From Planctomycetota bacterium (GTDB taxonomy: Bacteria; Planctomycetota; Planctomycetia; Pirellulales; Pirellulaceae), in contig JAFLCP010000085.1 in the NCBI GenBank assembly GCA_017303505.1, positions 1 to 33,798 on the forward strand: DNA of 33,798 bases, given 5' to 3'. Below the pieces are notes generated by a model. The model ran no database searches and was not told where the DNA came from. It saw only the letters and a list, made by a program, of their open reading frames with translations. The number at the start of each line of letters is the position of its first letter. Positions within the stretch are counted from its first letter, which is position 1. Position numbers and translations under genes: made by a program. Shown in pieces: positions 25,044-32,041 of the stretch.

Positions 25044-26525
25044 ATGACCTGTACACAAAAGCTATCGGAGTACATTCGAGCGTGCTTCACGGGAATTTGG
25101 ATCGAATCTCCTGAGCCGCAAGAAGTACTTCAGGAAATACGTCAGCTATGCACAGCAGAACAGTGGAAGCTGGCCGTTTGGGATATGGAAAATGGTGGAA
25201 CTGTTCCAGCGACTAATCAGCGAGAGGCCATTGGCGATCCGCTTGGAGCATGTCGATGGATCAGTACTCTCGCTCAAGAAAATGAGACTACGGTCATCGT
25301 TTTGCAGAACTTCCATCCCTTTCTACAGAGCCCTGAAATCATTCAGGCTTTGAGTCAGCAGATCCTTCTTGGAAAACAAACTCGAACGATGACGATCATC
25401 GTTTCTCCGGTCACTCGTTTGCCGATCGAACTGGAGAAAGCGTTTGTCGTTATAGAGCACCAGTTACCGACTCGCTCTGACTTGTTGGAAATCGCTCAAG
25501 GGCTGACAACAGTGTCCGATGAACTTCCCAATGGTAGAGCGTTAGAACAAGTTCTAGATGCCGCTGTAGGCTTAACTCGAATGGAAGCAGAAAATGCGAT
25601 GAGCTTGTCACTGGTTCGGGAAGGCAAGATCTCTCCAGACGCACTCTGGGAGCTTAAGTCTCAGATGCTCAAAAAGAGTGGCTCTCTGACGCTCTCTAAG
25701 GCGTCTGAGGACTTTAGTAGCCTGGGTGGTCTCGTAAGCCTCAAAGCGTTCTGTAAACGAGCTTTAATGCGGTCTAGCGAGTCCAATCCACTAAAGCGTC
25801 CGAGAGGCGTCATGCTTCTATCTCCTCCAGGGTGTGGCAAGTCTCAGTTTTGCCGACTTTTGGGTAGTGAGGTGGGACGCCCGGTTCTAATGCTCGATGT
25901 CGGAAGTCTTTTAGGATCTCTTGTCGGGCAGTCCGAAGAGCGAACACGACAAGCTCTGAGAATTGCCGATGCGATGGCTCCTTGCATTTTGATGATCGAC
26001 GAGGTGGAGAAAGCCTTTTCGGGAGCGCAATCCAGTGGAGATTCGGGAGTGAGCTCTCGACTCTTTGGAACGTTTCTGACTTGGCTCAACGATCATACTA
26101 GCGATGTTTTCGTGGTATGTACCTCGAACGATATCTCACGGCTACCACCAGAGTTCAGTCGAAGCGAACGTTTTGATGGGGTCTTCTTTATCGATCTTCC
26201 AGAGCGAGAAGAGAAGGATGTGATTTGGAATCTCTACCGTAACCTCTACGGTATCGACCCAAACCAAACTTCCCCTAGAGACGACCAATGGACGGGAGCC
26301 GAGATCAAATCCTGTTGCCGTCTTTCGGCAATGCTTGATGTTCCGTTGGCAGCTGCCGCCAGCCATGTCGTGCCGGTTGCTGTCACGGCTGCCGAATCGA
26401 TTGAAAAGCTGAGAGCATGGGCCTCAGGGCGTTGCCTTTCTGCTAGCCAAGCGGGCATTTACACCTCTAAAGAAGCCAAGAACACTCGTCGTCGGAAGAT
26501 CAATACCGATCCTTCCAACAACTAA
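25044..26525 (+). CDS. Ycf46-like AAA+ ATPase
   Basis: A 493-residue ATPase. The N-terminal 215 residues match the degenerate N-domain of Ycf46 (GIWIESPEP near 17-25, a WDMENG segment, and the VIVLQNFHPFL strand that mimics a Walker B). The AAA+ module follows from about 220: a FSSLGGL linker, Walker A PPGCGKS (261-267, K266), Walker B ILMIDE (D319, E320), sensor 1 VCTSND (N362) and arginine fingers in FSRSERFD (R373, R376). Ycf46 proteins are FtsH/p97-like in their ATPase core but lack a protease domain. A remodelling ATPase acting with DUF1257 and DUF2997 partners is the best inference; substrate is unknown. It ends the block of closely packed genes before a hairpin. Confidence 0.92.
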   Translation: MTCTQKLSEYIRACFTGIWIESPEPQEVLQEIRQLCTAEQWKLAVWDMENGGTVPATNQREAIGDPLGACRWISTLAQENETTVIVLQNFHPFLQSPEIIQALSQQILLGKQTRTMTIIVSPVTRLPIELEKAFVVIEHQLPTRSDLLEIAQGLTTVSDELPNGRALEQVLDAAVGLTRMEAENAMSLSLVREGKISPDALWELKSQMLKKSGSLTLSKASEDFSSLGGLVSLKAFCKRALMRSSESNPLKRPRGVMLLSPPGCGKSQFCRLLGSEVGRPVLMLDVGSLLGSLVGQSEERTRQALRIADAMAPCILMIDEVEKAFSGAQSSGDSGVSSRLFGTFLTWLNDHTSDVFVVCTSNDISRLPPEFSRSERFDGVFFIDLPEREEKDVIWNLYRNLYGIDPNQTSPRDDQWTGAEIKSCCRLSAMLDVPLAAAASHVVPVAVTAAESIEKLRAWASGRCLSASQAGIYTSKEAKNTRRRKINTDPSNN

Positions 26526-26564
26526 AAGTTGTTCTGGGTTCGATTTAGCTTCGTTACCATTTCC

Positions 26565-26605
26565 AACCCCACAGCGTCCTCGCTGCTGGGGTTTTCCTGT
26601 TTTAG
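26565..26605 (+). terminator. Intercistronic hairpin after the AAA+ gene
   Basis: AACCCCACAGCG and CGCTGCTGGGGTT pair around a TCCT loop with one mismatch or bulge, followed by TTCCTGTTTT. It resembles an intrinsic terminator and overlaps the ribosome binding site of the next gene. Confidence 0.6.
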
Positions 26606-26618
26606 GAGTAGAGAAAAA

Positions 26619-27551
26619 ATGTCTTCTGTCATGGAAAACACATCATTGAATCATGCCGGTGAGCGTCTGCGACACCAAATGGCTGCCGTTAAGGTGAGCA
26701 TTAACTGGTTTGGCTGTCGCAAGGCCTTGTCGACCGATCAAATTCAACAAGCTGCGATTCCTTTTGATGCAGAGGGCAAAATGCTTTCTGCTGGAAAGAA
26801 GATCCTGGATACATCGCATGCTGCGTTTCGGGGAGTCACCAAGGTACGTGGTAAAGCGATTGGATACTGGAAGTCACTGACTTTACCGTACCCAGAGCCA
26901 GGTATTCGACTGCTGCGTCAAGCCTCTGTCGATTCGTTTCGTGAAGAAATGGAACGATTCAAGCAGGAACTCTCTGATGCGGTTGAGAACTTGCAACGAC
27001 ACTATTCCGAACTACGTGAAGCGGCTCGTAATCGTCTTGGATCGCTGTATGACCCAAGTGATTATCCGGCCAGTATTCAAGGACTTTTCGGAATTGAATA
27101 CGAATTCCCTTCGGTAGAACCACCTGATTATTTGCGTCGGCTTAGTCCAGAGATCTATGAGGAAGAGTGCCGCCGAGTCCGTAGCCGCTTCGATGAAGCA
27201 GTTACGCTGGCAGAGCAAGCCTTTCTTGCAGAACTCGCCAAACTTGTAGACCACTTGGTCGAACGCCTCAGTGGTGATGCGGACGGTAATCCCAAAGTCT
27301 TCCGCGATAGTGCGGTAGGCAACCTCGCGGAGTTCTTCCAGCGTTTCAGGGACCTCAATGTACACTCCTCCCCCGAGCTCGACGATTTGGTGGTACGAGC
27401 TCAACGGGCGATGCGTGGAGTCACTGCTCAAGCCTTACGAGATCGCCCTGCTTTACAGCAGCATGTGGCTCAGCAGATGGTAAGTGTTCAAGCTTCGCTG
27501 GATCAACTTGTGACCCAGCGTCCTCGTCGTAACATTCTGCGACGCACTTAG
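26619..27551 (+). CDS. Unknown helical protein in the AAA+ module
   Basis: A 310-residue soluble protein that I do not recognise with certainty. It is highly charged and mostly helical: residues 35-95 are mixed (AGKKILDTSHAAFRGVTKVR), 95-140 form a long amphipathic helix, a short tyrosine/proline-rich segment follows (YDPSDYPASIQGLFGIEYEF), and 185-235 and 260-305 are further long helices. There are no membrane segments. The overall plan recalls DUF3150-like proteins that sit beside AAA+ ATPases in phages, but I cannot confirm this. AGGAG lies 10 nt before the ATG at 26619. Its place between the ATPase and the nuclease suggests a structural or adaptor subunit. Confidence 0.75.
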   Translation: MSSVMENTSLNHAGERLRHQMAAVKVSINWFGCRKALSTDQIQQAAIPFDAEGKMLSAGKKILDTSHAAFRGVTKVRGKAIGYWKSLTLPYPEPGIRLLRQASVDSFREEMERFKQELSDAVENLQRHYSELREAARNRLGSLYDPSDYPASIQGLFGIEYEFPSVEPPDYLRRLSPEIYEEECRRVRSRFDEAVTLAEQAFLAELAKLVDHLVERLSGDADGNPKVFRDSAVGNLAEFFQRFRDLNVHSSPELDDLVVRAQRAMRGVTAQALRDRPALQQHVAQQMVSVQASLDQLVTQRPRRNILRRT

Positions 27552-27568
27552 TCACCGAGAGGACCGTT

Positions 27569-27814
27569 ATGAAATTGGTCATTGGTCCGAACGGAAATAT
27601 CCGCACTCTCTACTGTGAAGAGATCGATTTGCAGAAGCTGGGAAGGATACAAATCTCACGGGGGAGCTATGTCGAACCCAATGAGAACGGCCAGTGGATG
27701 GTGGACCTTTCACCTTTGTCTGGGCCTACGTTGGGGCCTTATTCAAAGCGAAGTGAAGCCCTCCAGGTAGAAATCGAGTGGATTGAAGAGCGATGGCTTC
27801 AACCCAAAGTTTAG
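27569..27814 (+). CDS. Small unknown protein with RGSYVEP and GPTLGPY segments
   Basis: An 81-residue acidic protein. It has a compact beta-rich pattern: an ILRTLY-like first strand region (IRTLYCEEID), the ISRGSYVEP segment, W44 followed by a VDLSPLSGPTLGPY segment, and a C-terminal helix (SEALQVEIEWIEERW). I recall the same RGS-VEP / GP-LGP layout in small proteins from planctomycete and phage genomes, without known function. The ATG follows GAGAGGA by 6 nt and is 17 nt after the previous stop, so it is co-transcribed with the helical protein gene. It is followed by a perfect intrinsic terminator. Confidence 0.7.
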   Translation: MKLVIGPNGNIRTLYCEEIDLQKLGRIQISRGSYVEPNENGQWMVDLSPLSGPTLGPYSKRSEALQVEIEWIEERWLQPKV

Positions 27815-27849
27815 TCAGTCCATCGTCAGAAATTGTTTGTTGGATTTTC

Positions 27850-27874
27850 AGCCACTCTCAGGAGTGGCTTTTTT
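27850..27874 (+). terminator. Intrinsic terminator
   Basis: AGCCACTC (27850-27857), loop TCAG, GAGTGGCT (27862-27869), then a run of six T. This is a textbook intrinsic terminator, and the next gene begins only 20 bp later. Confidence 0.85.
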
Positions 27875-27894
27875 ATGGACATGGAGAAATAGTC

Positions 27895-28080
27895 ATGAAA
27901 CGAAAGCGAATTGAAAAGCAAGTTGCCCGAGCAACAAGAGAAGATCTGAGTGTCATTCGACGCCTTGGATTTCAGATTGAGCTACCACTAGAAGTGCTCA
28001 TGGAGTTGGATGAGCCAGAAACTCGAAGTCCTCAAGTCGTCGACTGGGACTCTAAAATGGGTCCTCTCCGACATCGATAG
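27895..28080 (+). CDS. Small basic protein of unknown function
   Basis: A 61-residue protein with a basic N-terminus (MKRKRIEKQVARATREDL) and an acidic, proline-containing second half (LEVLMELDEPETRSPQVVDW). The ATG at 27895 has GGAG 8 nt upstream and lies just after a terminator; an in-frame upstream start would pass through the terminator hairpin and is unlikely. No family is recognised. It is flanked by hairpins on both sides, so it forms its own small unit within the string. Confidence 0.55.
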   Translation: MKRKRIEKQVARATREDLSVIRRLGFQIELPLEVLMELDEPETRSPQVVDWDSKMGPLRHR

Positions 28081-28136
28081 CTAGGTCTTGACCTGGAAGA
28101 TTTCGAGTTGGGGTTAGTAAATCGTTCTGTATTGTG

Positions 28137-28165
28137 AGGAGTAGTCTTCGGGCTACTCCTTTTTC
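28137..28165 (+). terminator. Intrinsic terminator with TTCG tetraloop
   Basis: AGGAGTAGTC and GGCTACTCCT form a 10-bp stem (one G-T pair) closed by a TTCG loop and followed by TTTTTC. It lies 25 bp before the start of the next gene. Confidence 0.8.
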
Positions 28166-28189
28166 ATTTCTGGAAAAGGAGATCAAAAC

Positions 28190-28684
28190 GTGCCTATTAA
28201 CGTCACGTGTGGATTGAGCAAGAAGATCGGCATGCCCGATTTTGGTTCTTTGGGAGCAAGCTGTGAGATTGCGTTCGAAGTAGATCGGTCTCAGCTGGAA
28301 ACGAATCTGGATCAGTTTCGGTCGGTGGTACGAAGCGTCTTCCGCCAGTGCCAAGAAGCTGTGGAGGAGCAACTCAGTAATCAAGCTCCTATGCGGCGAT
28401 CTGAAACACCAACGACAATGGAAGTCCCTCAGGGATTGGTCAAGGTGATTGATCCGCAGCCGAATGCGGTAACACAGTTACCAGCCTCACTGCCTGCTCC
28501 AGTGAGACATGTTGGTTCCATCACCACCAGTCAACTGCGAGCCATTCGTGCAATCGCTCGTCGGGTTCAAACCAACGCACTAGAGCTGATTCGAGTTCGT
28601 TTCGGAAAATCCTCGTTGGAGGAACTCGATATCCGTCAAGCAAGCGATGTGATTGATGAGCTGAAGCGTGGAGTGGGAGCATGA
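28190..28684 (+). CDS. Unknown two-part protein next to PD-(D/E)XK nuclease
   Basis: A 164-residue protein starting at a GTG with AAGGAG 9 nt upstream. Residues 1-65 form an N-terminal module with the segment GLSKKIGMPDFGSLGASCEI, then a strand and a helix. A proline-rich linker (about 65-105) joins it to a C-terminal helical module (TSQLRAIRAIARR, then FGKSSLEELDIRQASDVIDEL) that resembles the small helical tails found on element-borne DNA-repair and single-strand-binding proteins. I recall relatives in planctomycetes but no established function. The stop overlaps the nuclease start by 4 nt (ATGA), so the two are translationally coupled and probably act together. Confidence 0.7.
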   Translation: MPINVTCGLSKKIGMPDFGSLGASCEIAFEVDRSQLETNLDQFRSVVRSVFRQCQEAVEEQLSNQAPMRRSETPTTMEVPQGLVKVIDPQPNAVTQLPASLPAPVRHVGSITTSQLRAIRAIARRVQTNALELIRVRFGKSSLEELDIRQASDVIDELKRGVGA

Positions 28685-29469
28685 TCGCTAAAGCCTCGGT
28701 CCGTGACTATCTTTCCTTCAGTGCGATCCGTACCTATCAGGGATGCCCGCTGAGATACAAGTTCAAGTACATCGATGGAATTCCTGAGGACCGCGTTTCG
28801 TCGACACTGATCTTTGGCTGTGCTATTCACGCTGCCTTGGAGCATTACTTCCATCAGTTCATGGCAGGTGAACCACAATTGCCAAATGTGCCGGAACTGA
28901 TGGATGTTTACCAGCAGAATTGGTCCACCGAGAAGACGATTCTGTTTGGATCGAAAGAGAGCCGTGCGTCCATGGATCAACTGGCCGAGAAAATGCTACG
29001 GAATTTTCTAGCGAGTGATCTAAGCACTCCTACAGAACGAATCGTAGGTATCGAAGAGGATATTCGAGGCGAACTCCTACCTGGGATACCGGACATTCTA
29101 GGGAGAATCGATCTCTTACTTGAGTCCACGGATGTTGTCATTCGTGACCTCAAGACATCCCGCACTTCATGGGATGAGGATCAAGCTTCTGAGAGTGCCG
29201 AGCAACTTTTGCTGTACGCGGAACTAGTGAAAGAAATGTTCCCGGGGCGAACCATTCGATTGCAATTTGCGGTGATCACCAAACATGTCGATCCTCGCAT
29301 TCAATTGGTGGAAACACCCTGGGATCAGCATCGACTGCAGCGAACCAAGCAGATCGTTAAAAGCGTTTGGCAGTCGATCCAAGGTGGCAATTTTTATCCC
29401 AATCCATCACCGATCGGCTGCAGCTCGTGCTGTTACCGACCGCAGTGCATGGCTTGGAATGGAACTTAA
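28681..29469 (+). CDS. PD-(D/E)XK nuclease (RecB/Cas4-like) with cysteine cluster
   Basis: A 262-residue nuclease of the PD-(D/E)XK superfamily. Motifs in order: SFSAIRTYQGCPLRYKF (C22), H50 in AIHAALEHYF, GRIDLLLE (D144), VIRDLKTSRTS (D156, K158) and QLLLYA (Q175, Y179). The C-terminus has C247, C250, C251 and C256 (GCSSCCYRPQC). C22 plus three of these is the spacing used by Cas4/AddB-type proteins to hold a 4Fe-4S cluster. Such enzymes trim or cut DNA ends. There is no helicase domain and no CRISPR array or other cas gene in the window, so it is not a CRISPR Cas4 here. It is coupled to the upstream two-part protein. Confidence 0.9.
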   Translation: MIAKASVRDYLSFSAIRTYQGCPLRYKFKYIDGIPEDRVSSTLIFGCAIHAALEHYFHQFMAGEPQLPNVPELMDVYQQNWSTEKTILFGSKESRASMDQLAEKMLRNFLASDLSTPTERIVGIEEDIRGELLPGIPDILGRIDLLLESTDVVIRDLKTSRTSWDEDQASESAEQLLLYAELVKEMFPGRTIRLQFAVITKHVDPRIQLVETPWDQHRLQRTKQIVKSVWQSIQGGNFYPNPSPIGCSSCCYRPQCMAWNGT

Positions 29470-29482
29470 CAAGCGAGGGTCC

Positions 29483-29638
29483 ATGACAGCCAGACATAAA
29501 CTGAATTCGGCGGCAATTTTGGGTGCGGTATTTTGGGCAGCCATAGCGGGAATTGCGAGTAAAAGCATCCTCGTGTTTCTGCTTCTGTTTGCGATTTTGA
29601 TCGCACTGTCGATTCACAACCGATCGATAAGACTTTAG
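29483..29638 (+). CDS. Very small membrane protein
   Basis: A 51-residue protein dominated by hydrophobic residues (about 9-45, AAILGAVFWAAIAG and ILVFLLLFAILIAL) with a short basic N-terminus and a basic tail, giving one or two membrane helices. GCGAGGG precedes the ATG by about 4 nt and the nuclease stop lies 13 nt before it. It closes the rightward string and is followed by a strong terminator. Function is unknown; a longer in-frame start at 29459 would overlap the nuclease gene. Confidence 0.55.
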   Translation: MTARHKLNSAAILGAVFWAAIAGIASKSILVFLLLFAILIALSIHNRSIRL

Positions 29639-29664
29639 CGTAAGCGTTTCGATTGCTGATATGG

Positions 29665-29701
29665 AGACCTGTTGCCCTTAGGGGCAGCAGGTCTTTTTTT
29701 T
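29665..29701 (+). terminator. Strong intrinsic terminator ending the rightward string
   Basis: AGACCTGTTGCCC and GGGCAGCAGGTCT form a 13-bp stem (one G-T pair) with a TTAG loop, followed by an eight-T run. It separates the rightward string from leftward genes. Confidence 0.92.
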
Positions 29702-29893
29702 AGCTATTGGCGAAAGTGATATCCGGACACCTAACCACCGAGCCGGACATCCAGGACGACCGTTTCTATTTCAATTCGAAATGTGCACAATCGAAACGTC
29801 TATCGGTATCAACTACTAAGATACCACTTCGCCGACTAGCGATGGACTGTAACCGCAAATTGTAGTTTCGCATTTGTCTCACGCAAAAGTCGA

Positions 29894-30508
29894 CTACCCA
29901 ATGAGCTGACGCTCTGCAGCGAGTACGTGAGCAGGCAACTCTCCATAGCGTACTACACGTTTGTCTTTGTCGATGTGCGTGGATGCGAATGGCCGAAGAA
30001 CCTCGTCTTCCTTTGGACGGCTTTTCCCTTCCTCAACGTACTTCGTACGTTTTGGAAACGACTTTTTTGCTATCGGTCCAGTAGCATCAAATACAGTTAT
30101 CGTGCATTCGAATGTCCAATGATCCTTCGCGGTGCCACTGACAAGTCGTAGTGGTAGTTTTTCGGTGTCGGGAAGTGCAAATGTCTCGTCGAAATAGAAA
30201 TAGCAAATATCGGTGTCACCCTGCTCAAACGAACTGTCGCCAGGAGCGTCTGCCGTGTCAAGCTTCAGGTATCGGGTTTGGTTTATCAAACAACCAGAGC
30301 TAAAGGGCGCAACATCAGGAATCACTAGTGCTTTTGGATCTACAGAAGTTAGCGATGGGTCTACCTGTAACTTACCTAGCTCGTTGTCAAACTTGTTGTG
30401 GACTATGTAAACCGCACCATTTGTTCCTCTCTCGCCTTCTGGAAGGGTTTTGAACACACAGCGATAGATAAAACCAGAGTTCTTCTTCGATAGATTTAGA
30501 TTAGACAT
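29894..30508 (-). CDS. Unknown protein, beta-rich
   Basis: A 204-residue soluble protein that I do not recognise. The pattern alternates short beta-like strands (SGFIYRCVFKTL, GAVYIVHNKF, DICYFYFDETFAL, WTFECTITVFDA) with polar turns, and ends with a basic, helical tail (KRVVRYGELPAHVLAAERQL). There is no signal peptide or membrane segment. AAGGAG lies about 9 nt before the ATG. It faces the rightward AAA+ string across a terminator. A binding or structural role is only a guess. Confidence 0.6.
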   Translation of the reverse strand: MSNLNLSKKNSGFIYRCVFKTLPEGERGTNGAVYIVHNKFDNELGKLQVDPSLTSVDPKALVIPDVAPFSSGCLINQTRYLKLDTADAPGDSSFEQGDTDICYFYFDETFALPDTEKLPLRLVSGTAKDHWTFECTITVFDATGPIAKKSFPKRTKYVEEGKSRPKEDEVLRPFASTHIDKDKRVVRYGELPAHVLAAERQLIG

Positions 30509-31067
30509 AAGTGGGAAGCTCCTTGTGATTTAGAAAGCAATTTTCACTTGCGTGCTCTACTGAACGTTATGCAGCACATACCGTGCCACCTCGAATGAAG
30601 ATTGCCGATCAGTCGTCGTATCTTGTTCTGGATTGATTCGGTGACCGTACCCCACTCTCCTTACGTCCCCACTCATGCGCATGTACGCACGGACATATGT
30701 GCAACTGCACCAAACTCGCACGCTTGCACATAGAGAATTCATTCTGGAACTAGCGAACCACTCCCCCAAACTTCCATCGCTCTTGAGCATTATGACTGAC
30801 CACCTCGCTTACTGGTAGCTTGAGTGCGAATGAGAACTCCGGAGGGAGTCCTAATGCTTCATGTATCGCGTATCATATTTACCTTGTGAAGAAACCAACT
30901 GTCGTGATGGTTATTTGGCAAATTTGAGTCTGATTGCCGGATTTGTGCACTCTATTCGGGAAAAATGAACGCAACACGCGAGCGAATTCAGAACAGCTAA
31001 TACGAACGAAATTCTCACGATCAGAGTAGGGTACGCGAAGAACGCAATCCTGCATTCGACTTTCAAC
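30509..31067. other. 559-bp stretch without convincing genes
   Basis: A 77-codon leftward frame (30557-30790) has no ribosome binding site or motif. The clearest structure is an alternating pyrimidine-purine run of 18 bp at 30674-30691, soon followed by another of 11 bp. Nothing else stands out. Confidence 0.4.
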
Positions 31068-31829
31068 CTAGCAGTTGTTCATTCTTGATAATGTACCAAT
31101 AATTCCAGAATGATCTGACAGTCTATTGCCCTCAGGGTCCTTACTTTCAATGATCTCGCTGATAGTAAATCGCAAATTATGTGATGTAGCGACGTGATCA
31201 ATTAACGGTTTTTCATTTTCGTCCACGATCCCATTCGTCCACACTTGGAACTTCTCCCCCAGTGTTTCCATCAGGACAGGAAAGACCTTTCTATTCCACG
31301 CAGTCGCAGGGATCGCCTGATTGAAATCGCCCAGAACGCAAATCGGTTGGCCTGCAACTTCGTAGCGTTTGAGCACTTGCTTCAGTACCTTCAAATAAGT
31401 CACGTGATCTTCCCACATGGCCTTGGACTTTGACCCAGTTACCACATGAGCTTTGGACCAAGGGACACAGACACCTACAAACCGCACACCAAACGAAACT
31501 GCCGACAAGAATCTACCAGGAGGAAGGTTCCGGTCGCCTTCGAAGTCAATTTCAGTCCAGGGTTGACGGCTCCATAGAGAAATCTTCTGATGAAACCCCG
31601 AATGATCGTCGTAGCCGTAATCCCCAATGGATCTTAATACGTTTCCCCGTCCCGCCAAAAAGTCCAATGTCGATTCTGTGAGACACACGACATCGTAATA
31701 GCGACTCGAAACCAATCCATGAAGATACGAAACGCTTAGTGGGCTTTTGCCGAATTCAACGTTCCAAAGTAGTGTCCGCATGTTTTCGCAATCATACTTC
31801 GGTGCGTTCAATGAAGGTTGTTTCTGCAT
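31068..31829 (-). CDS. EEP-family phosphodiesterase/nuclease, second copy
   Basis: A 253-residue EEP (DNase I-like) protein. Motifs are LLWNVEFG (the first metal-site asparagine), VCLTES (glutamate), GDFNQAIP (D and N), LIDHVATS (aspartate) and SDHSGI (D and H). It is clearly a distant relative of the EEP protein encoded at 19463-20566 but shorter and without that protein's C-terminal tail. The substrate is unknown; endonuclease, sphingomyelinase-like and phosphatase members all share this fold. The ATG at 31829 has AGAGGA about 14 nt upstream; a start at 31781 (MRTLLWNV) would fit the fold start more tightly. No signal peptide is visible. Confidence 0.85.
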   Translation of the reverse strand: MQKQPSLNAPKYDCENMRTLLWNVEFGKSPLSVSYLHGLVSSRYYDVVCLTESTLDFLAGRGNVLRSIGDYGYDDHSGFHQKISLWSRQPWTEIDFEGDRNLPPGRFLSAVSFGVRFVGVCVPWSKAHVVTGSKSKAMWEDHVTYLKVLKQVLKRYEVAGQPICVLGDFNQAIPATAWNRKVFPVLMETLGEKFQVWTNGIVDENEKPLIDHVATSHNLRFTISEIIESKDPEGNRLSDHSGIIGTLSRMNNC

Positions 31830-32041
31830 TTTTTGTGGCCATCCTCTGTCAGGTTTGGCAGTTAGAACACCCAGACTTGACAGCTACCAACCCACATTCG
31901 CTAAACAGCTTTTCCGTGTCGAAATTCCTTACCGGTTGGGACTCAACCATCCGTTTAACATTCATTTGATCCTACTAACGATTGCCAAGATTTGGTCATT
32001 TGCTTCGATTTCGGAAATCGAACATTTTCCACAATTTGTCC

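Noticed and set aside
28681-29469. Nuclease as a CRISPR Cas4
   Set aside because: No CRISPR array, cas1, cas2 or effector is visible in the window; the sequence is better called a stand-alone Cas4-like/RecB-type nuclease.
30557-30790. Leftward 77-codon open frame
   Set aside because: No ribosome binding site, no motif, and the sequence is dominated by alternating pyrimidine-purine tracts.
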